DNA of 8,597 nt. It comes from Rhodospirillaceae bacterium (GTDB lineage Bacteria > Pseudomonadota > Alphaproteobacteria > CADEGL01). The stretch lies in contig JABIRQ010000382.1 in assembly GCA_018699755.1 (NCBI GenBank), positions 1 to 8,597 of the forward strand, written 5' to 3'. The notes below the pieces were generated by a model. That model searched no databases and was not told the DNA's origin. It saw only the letters and a list, made by a program, of their open reading frames with translations. Shown in pieces: positions 5,214-8,597 of this stretch (position 1 is the first letter of the stretch; the number at the start of each line of letters is the position of its first letter). A program made the translations under genes and the position numbers.

Positions 5214-6416
5214 CTAAACCCGCTCAATCACGCTAGCGATGCCCTGGCCGACGCCGATGCACATGGTGACGAGGGCGTAGCGGCCGCCGGTGCGTTGGAG
5301 CTGATAGGCCGCCGTCGTGGCGAGACGCGCGCCGCTCATCCCGAGCGGATGGCCCAGGGCTATGGCGCCGCCGTTGGGGTTCACATGGTCGGCGTCGTCG
5401 GGCAGGCCCAGGTCGCGGGTCACGGCCAGGGCCTGGGCGGCGAAGGCTTCGTTCAACTCGATCACATCCATATCGGACAGTTTGAGCCCGGCGAGGCCCA
5501 GCACCTTGCGGGTCGCGGGGGCGGGGCCGATACCCATGACGCGCGGCGGCACGCCGGCCGTGGCCGTGGCGACGACCCGGGCGAGGGGCCTCAGGCCGTG
5601 GACCTTGGCCGCCGCCTCCGACGCCACGATCAGGGCGCAGGCCCCGTCATTGACGCCCGAGGCGTTGCCGGCCGTCACCGTCCCGCCCTCGCGGAAGGGC
5701 GCGCGCAGCTTTGCCAGGGCTTCCATCGAGGTTTCGCGCGGATGCTCGTCCCGCTCGACCGTCACAGGATCGCCCTTGCGCTGGGGAATCGTCACGGCGG
5801 TGATTTCCTCCGCTAGGGTGCCGTCCGCCTGGGCCCGGGCGGCGCGCTGCTGGCTGCGCAGGGCGAAGGCGTCCTGGTCCTCACGCGCGATCTGCTGCTC
5901 CTCGGCTAGGTTCTCCGCCGTCTCGGGCATGGCGTCGACGCCGTATTGCTGCTTCATCAGCGGGTTGACGAAGCGCCAGCCGATGGTCGTGTCGAAGACC
6001 TGGGTCTCGCGCGAGAAGGCGGTCGTCGCCTTGCCGGTCACGAAGGGCGCGCGCGACATGCTTTCGACGCCGCCTGCCAGGGCCAGCTGGATTTCGCCGC
6101 AGCGCACGGCGCGGGCCGCGGCGCTGATCGCCTCGAGGCCGGAGCCGCAAAGCCGGTTCACCGTCGCCCCCGGCACGGTTTCGGGCAGGCCGGCCAGCAG
6201 CAGGCCCATCCGCGCGACGTTGCGGTTGTCCTCGCCCGCCTGGTTGGCGCAGCCGTAATAGACCTCCTCGATCGCGGCCGGGTCGAGCTTGGGGTTGCGC
6301 TCCAGCAGGGCGCGCATGGGGATGGCGGCCAGATCGTCGGTCCGCACGGCGGAAAGGGCGCCGCCATAGCGGCCGATGGGCGTGCGGATGGCGTCGCAGA
6401 TGAAGGCGTCGGTCAT
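5214..6416 (-). CDS. paaJ: 3-oxoadipyl-CoA/3-oxo-5,6-dehydrosuberyl-CoA thiolase
   Basis: A 400-residue thiolase that cleaves 3-oxoadipyl-CoA with CoA to succinyl-CoA and acetyl-CoA. In the phenylacetate pathway it also cleaves 3-oxo-5,6-dehydrosuberyl-CoA. The nucleophile is Cys90 in NRLCGSG. NEAFAAQ (322-328), His356 in GHP and Cys386 in CIGVGQG complete the active site. The opening MTDAFICDAIRTPIGRYGGA and the 400-residue length are characteristic of the PaaJ/PcaF group rather than short-chain acetoacetyl-CoA thiolases. PcaF of the protocatechuate route is nearly identical in function. The paaGHI neighbours favour PaaJ. The ATG overlaps the paaI stop (ATGA), which supports this start over the longer open frame. 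It is the last gene of the operon and no paaK follows. Confidence 0.93.
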   Translation of the reverse strand: MTDAFICDAIRTPIGRYGGALSAVRTDDLAAIPMRALLERNPKLDPAAIEEVYYGCANQAGEDNRNVARMGLLLAGLPETVPGATVNRLCGSGLEAISAAARAVRCGEIQLALAGGVESMSRAPFVTGKATTAFSRETQVFDTTIGWRFVNPLMKQQYGVDAMPETAENLAEEQQIAREDQDAFALRSQQRAARAQADGTLAEEITAVTIPQRKGDPVTVERDEHPRETSMEALAKLRAPFREGGTVTAGNASGVNDGACALIVASEAAAKVHGLRPLARVVATATAGVPPRVMGIGPAPATRKVLGLAGLKLSDMDVIELNEAFAAQALAVTRDLGLPDDADHVNPNGGAIALGHPLGMSGARLATTAAYQLQRTGGRYALVTMCIGVGQGIASVIERV

Positions 6417-6874
6417 GATTCCAGCTCCTCCGGCGGCAGGATCGCGCCGCTCTTGATGAAGGCGACCCCGCGGCAGGTCAGGACGACCCCGCCCGCCTCG
6501 TCGGTCACCGTGATGTCGTAGATGGCGTTGCGCCCGCTGCGCGTCACTTCCGCGGCCTCGGCCGTCAGGGTCTGGCCCGGCCGCGCCGGGGCGAGATAAC
6601 TGACACTGCAATGCTGGCCCACGGCTTGCTCGTTCCAGGTGACGCAGGCATAGGAAAACGCGGCGTCGGCCAGGGCAAAGCCGATCCCGCCATGGCAGGT
6701 GCCCTGGGGATTGGTCATGGCCTCGGTCACGCGCAGGCGCGCACTGGCCCGGCCGGGGGCGACCGGCCCCAGTTCGATGCCCAGCAGGGCGGCCATGCGG
6801 TCGCGGGCGTGAAAATCGCGGGCGACCTGCTCGGCCACGGCCATCGCCGCTTCAGCCACCACCGTCTCAGCCAT
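6413..6874 (-). CDS. paaI: Hydroxyphenylacetyl-CoA thioesterase
   Basis: A 153-residue hot-dog-fold thioesterase of the PaaI type. It hydrolyses ring-hydroxylated phenylacetyl-CoA by-products so that CoA is not trapped. The signature CHGGIGFALADAAFSYA starts at Cys60. Asp70 in LAD matches the catalytic aspartate of E. coli PaaI, and the HGG glycines line the thioester site. E. coli PaaI is about 140 residues, so this is slightly long. Three ATGs are possible. I chose 6874 because it overlaps the paaH stop by 8 bp, whereas the ATG at 6898 adds eight residues and a 32 bp overlap, and the one at 6844 shortens the N-terminal helix. None has a clear Shine-Dalgarno, so coupled translation is likely and the start is uncertain. 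Confidence 0.88.
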   Translation of the reverse strand: MAETVVAEAAMAVAEQVARDFHARDRMAALLGIELGPVAPGRASARLRVTEAMTNPQGTCHGGIGFALADAAFSYACVTWNEQAVGQHCSVSYLAPARPGQTLTAEAAEVTRSGRNAIYDITVTDEAGGVVLTCRGVAFIKSGAILPPEELES

Positions 6875-8387
6875 GGAAAGGTTGGCCGGACCAGGCATGG
6901 CGGCGCATCAGCGGCGTGGCGCGGTAGCGGTCGTCGCCGTAGAGCCGTTGCAGATTGTCGAGCACGGTCACGATCCGCGCCGCGCCCAGCGTATCGGCCC
7001 AGGCCAGTGGCCCGCGCGGGTAGTTGAGGCCCTTGAGCATCGCCGTGTCGATGCCCGCCGCGTCGGTCACGCCCTGCATCATGGCGTCGGTTGCGAAATT
7101 GGCCAGCAGGCAGACCGTGCGGGTCAGCAGCAGGGCGGGCGTGTCGTCGACGAAGGACACGGCGATCCCCGCCGCCTGGAACAGGCCGGCGACGGCCGTC
7201 CTGGTCGAGGGGTCGGCCTGGTCCGCCACCGCGACGGCGATGCGCGTCGCCGCGCCGTAATCCAAGGCCAGATCGAACAGCGCCAGGTTCGGCCCTTCCG
7301 CGCCGGCCGCGCGCTCCGTCGCCATGCGCCCGTCGGTCAAGGCGAGGCTATGGCCATCTACGTGGATATGGCCCTCTGGCCCGTCCGCGCGGGAAATTTT
7401 CACGCCGGCCGCTTCGAGGCGGTCGAGCAGGGCATTGGCCGGGCCGAGATCGCCATATGCCGTCACCTCGGACGGCGGATCGGCTTGTGGCGCGGTCTGC
7501 GGCGCGGGCGTCTCGGCGCCCTCGGGATAGTCGTCCCAGCCGCGCTTGGTCTTCCGGCCATGGCGCCCGGCGGCGACCATCTCGGCCTGGATGCGCGAGG
7601 GCCGGAAGCGCGGGTCCTTGAAGAAGGAATCGTGCATGGCATTTGCGACGTCCCAGTTGAGATCGACGCCGACCAGATCCATCAACTGCCCCGGCCCCAT
7701 GCGGAAGCCGCCCGCCTCGCGCATCACCGCGTCGAGGGTGAAGACGTCCGTCGCGCCCTCGTCGAGCAGGCGGATTGCCTCGTTGTTGAAGGGCCGGGCG
7801 ATGCGGTTGACGATGAAACCGGGCGAGGATTTGCACAGCACCGGGCTCTTGCCCCAGGCCGCCGCCGTATCGACCAGGGTTTGTGCGATTCCGGAATCGG
7901 TTTCCAGCCCCTGGATCACCTCGACCAGGGCCATGACCGGCGCGGGGTTGAAGAAATGCATCCCCGCCAGACGCGGCGGCCGGGCGAGGGAGGCGGCCAG
8001 TTCCGTGATGGAGAGGGAGGAGGTGTTGGAGGCGATGATCGCGTCCGGCTCCAGAATGTCTTCGAGCTGCTTGAACAGCCCGACCTTGATCTCGGCATTC
8101 TCGATCACCGCTTCGATGACCAGTCCGGCCGTGGCCAGTTCCTCCAGGGCCTCGACCGGTGCGATGCGTTCGAGCACCGCGTCCGCCTCGTTCTCCACCA
8201 TCCGGCCCTTGTCGATCGCCCGGTCGAGATGGCCGGCGATGGCGTGGAGCGCGCGCTTGGCGGCATCGGGATCCGCATCGAACAGCAGGACCGGATGCCC
8301 GGCCGCGGCCGCGACATGGGCGATGCCGGCGCCCATGGTGCCCGCGCCGATCACCGCGACGGGCGTATCCGGCGACAGGGCGGCCAT
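6867..8387 (-). CDS. paaH: 3-hydroxyadipyl-CoA dehydrogenase
   Basis: A 506-residue NAD-dependent 3-hydroxyacyl-CoA dehydrogenase of the PaaH (PaaC) type. It oxidises 3-hydroxyadipyl-CoA to 3-oxoadipyl-CoA, the substrate of the next gene's thiolase. The NAD fold begins with GAGTMG (14-19) and has Asp37 for the ribose. The catalytic set Ser123, His144, Glu156 and Asn194 has the spacing seen in short-chain hydroxyacyl-CoA dehydrogenases. The first C-terminal helical domain spans about 190-290. A Pro/Ala-rich linker (about 290-312) is followed by extra sequence and a second such domain at about 415-500 (NYPRGPLAWAD), the duplicated layout typical of PaaH. It is some 30 residues longer than the E. 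coli enzyme. The start codon overlaps the preceding gene's stop (TGATG). Confidence 0.93.
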   Translation of the reverse strand: MAALSPDTPVAVIGAGTMGAGIAHVAAAAGHPVLLFDADPDAAKRALHAIAGHLDRAIDKGRMVENEADAVLERIAPVEALEELATAGLVIEAVIENAEIKVGLFKQLEDILEPDAIIASNTSSLSITELAASLARPPRLAGMHFFNPAPVMALVEVIQGLETDSGIAQTLVDTAAAWGKSPVLCKSSPGFIVNRIARPFNNEAIRLLDEGATDVFTLDAVMREAGGFRMGPGQLMDLVGVDLNWDVANAMHDSFFKDPRFRPSRIQAEMVAAGRHGRKTKRGWDDYPEGAETPAPQTAPQADPPSEVTAYGDLGPANALLDRLEAAGVKISRADGPEGHIHVDGHSLALTDGRMATERAAGAEGPNLALFDLALDYGAATRIAVAVADQADPSTRTAVAGLFQAAGIAVSFVDDTPALLLTRTVCLLANFATDAMMQGVTDAAGIDTAMLKGLNYPRGPLAWADTLGAARIVTVLDNLQRLYGDDRYRATPLMRRHAWSGQPFHG

Positions 8388-8597
8388 CAGCGGCCCTTGA
8401 AGGCGGCCTTGCGCTTCTCGCGGAAGGCGGCCACCCCCTCGCGGTGATCCTCCGTGCGCCCGGCAATGGTCTGCAGGTCGCGTTCGAGGTCGAGCTGTGC
8501 GCTCAGATCGTTGCGCGCACTGGCATCGAAGGCCCGCTTCATCAGGCCGAAGGCTTTGGTCGGGCCGGCGGCCAGGCGCTCGGCGACGGCGCGCGCC
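8387..8597 (-). CDS. paaG: Enoyl-CoA hydratase/isomerase, C-terminus (5' partial)
   Basis: Only the last 69 residues are in the window; the gene continues beyond 8597. The visible sequence contains LAAGPTKAFGLMKRAF, AQLDLERDLQTIAGRTEDHR and EGVAAFREKR, the C-terminal helices of a crotonase-fold protein. They closely resemble the end of E. coli PaaG as I recall it. PaaG converts ring-1,2-epoxyphenylacetyl-CoA to oxepin-CoA and shifts the double bond of dehydroadipyl-CoA. The catalytic centre lies in the missing part. Its position directly before paaH, joined by TGATG, matches E. coli order and favours PaaG over PaaF or a generic hydratase, though that cannot be settled from this fragment. Confidence 0.8.
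   Translation of the reverse strand, partial: ARAVAERLAAGPTKAFGLMKRAFDASARNDLSAQLDLERDLQTIAGRTEDHREGVAAFREKRKAAFKGR

Noticed and set aside
6875..6898. Longer paaI start at 6898
   Set aside because: It adds eight residues outside the usual family start and extends the overlap with paaH to 32 bp, without a better ribosome site.

Overview
The window looks like the chromosome of a GC-rich alphaproteobacterium, perhaps of the Rhodospirillales. The basis is a base composition that by eye is about two-thirds G+C, strong third-position G/C, alphaproteobacterial-looking proteins and a promoter of CTTGAC-N17-CTAT type. No rRNA, tRNA, CRISPR array, transposase or phage gene is visible. The genes look like ordinary accessory metabolism. 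I see no convincing new defence or mobile system.

Layout, left to right. (1) 1-720 (+) is the C-terminal catalytic part of a class III adenylate/guanylate cyclase that starts outside the window. It runs tail-to-tail, with a 10 bp overlap, into a two-CBS-domain protein on the minus strand (711-1139). (2) 1140-1632 is a 493 bp gap, the longest in the window. It carries no convincing ordinary gene but is unusually rich in perfect inverted repeats, so a structured RNA or regulatory region is possible. (3) 1633-3751 (-) is a tightly coupled three-gene operon: a NUDIX hydrolase, then the large and small subunits of an aconitase X (AcnX) hydro-lyase. Junctions are ATGA and TGATG overlaps. (4) 3831-5057 (+), divergent from that operon across a 79 bp gap with a recognisable promoter, encodes an FAD/NADH ferredoxin reductase of the putidaredoxin/rhodocoxin-reductase type. 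(5) 5063-5199 is a 137 bp imperfect palindrome of the REP/BIME kind between two convergent genes, a likely bidirectional terminator. (6) 5214-8597 (-) is the distal part of a phenylacetate-degradation operon in the order paaG (partial), paaH, paaI, paaJ, all genes overlapping by 1-8 bp. The order matches E. coli paaGHIJ.

How they work together. PaaG, PaaH and PaaJ carry out the lower part of aerobic phenylacetyl-CoA degradation: isomerisation, beta-oxidation-like dehydrogenation and thiolysis to acetyl-CoA and succinyl-CoA. PaaI is a safety-valve thioesterase that frees CoA trapped in dead-end hydroxyphenylacetyl-CoA. The AcnX pair should dehydrate a small hydroxy acid. Characterised relatives use cis-3-hydroxy-L-proline or, in archaea, mevalonate 5-phosphate, but the motif variants seen here leave the substrate open. 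The cyclase and CBS protein are signalling or energy-sensing genes with no evident tie to either pathway.
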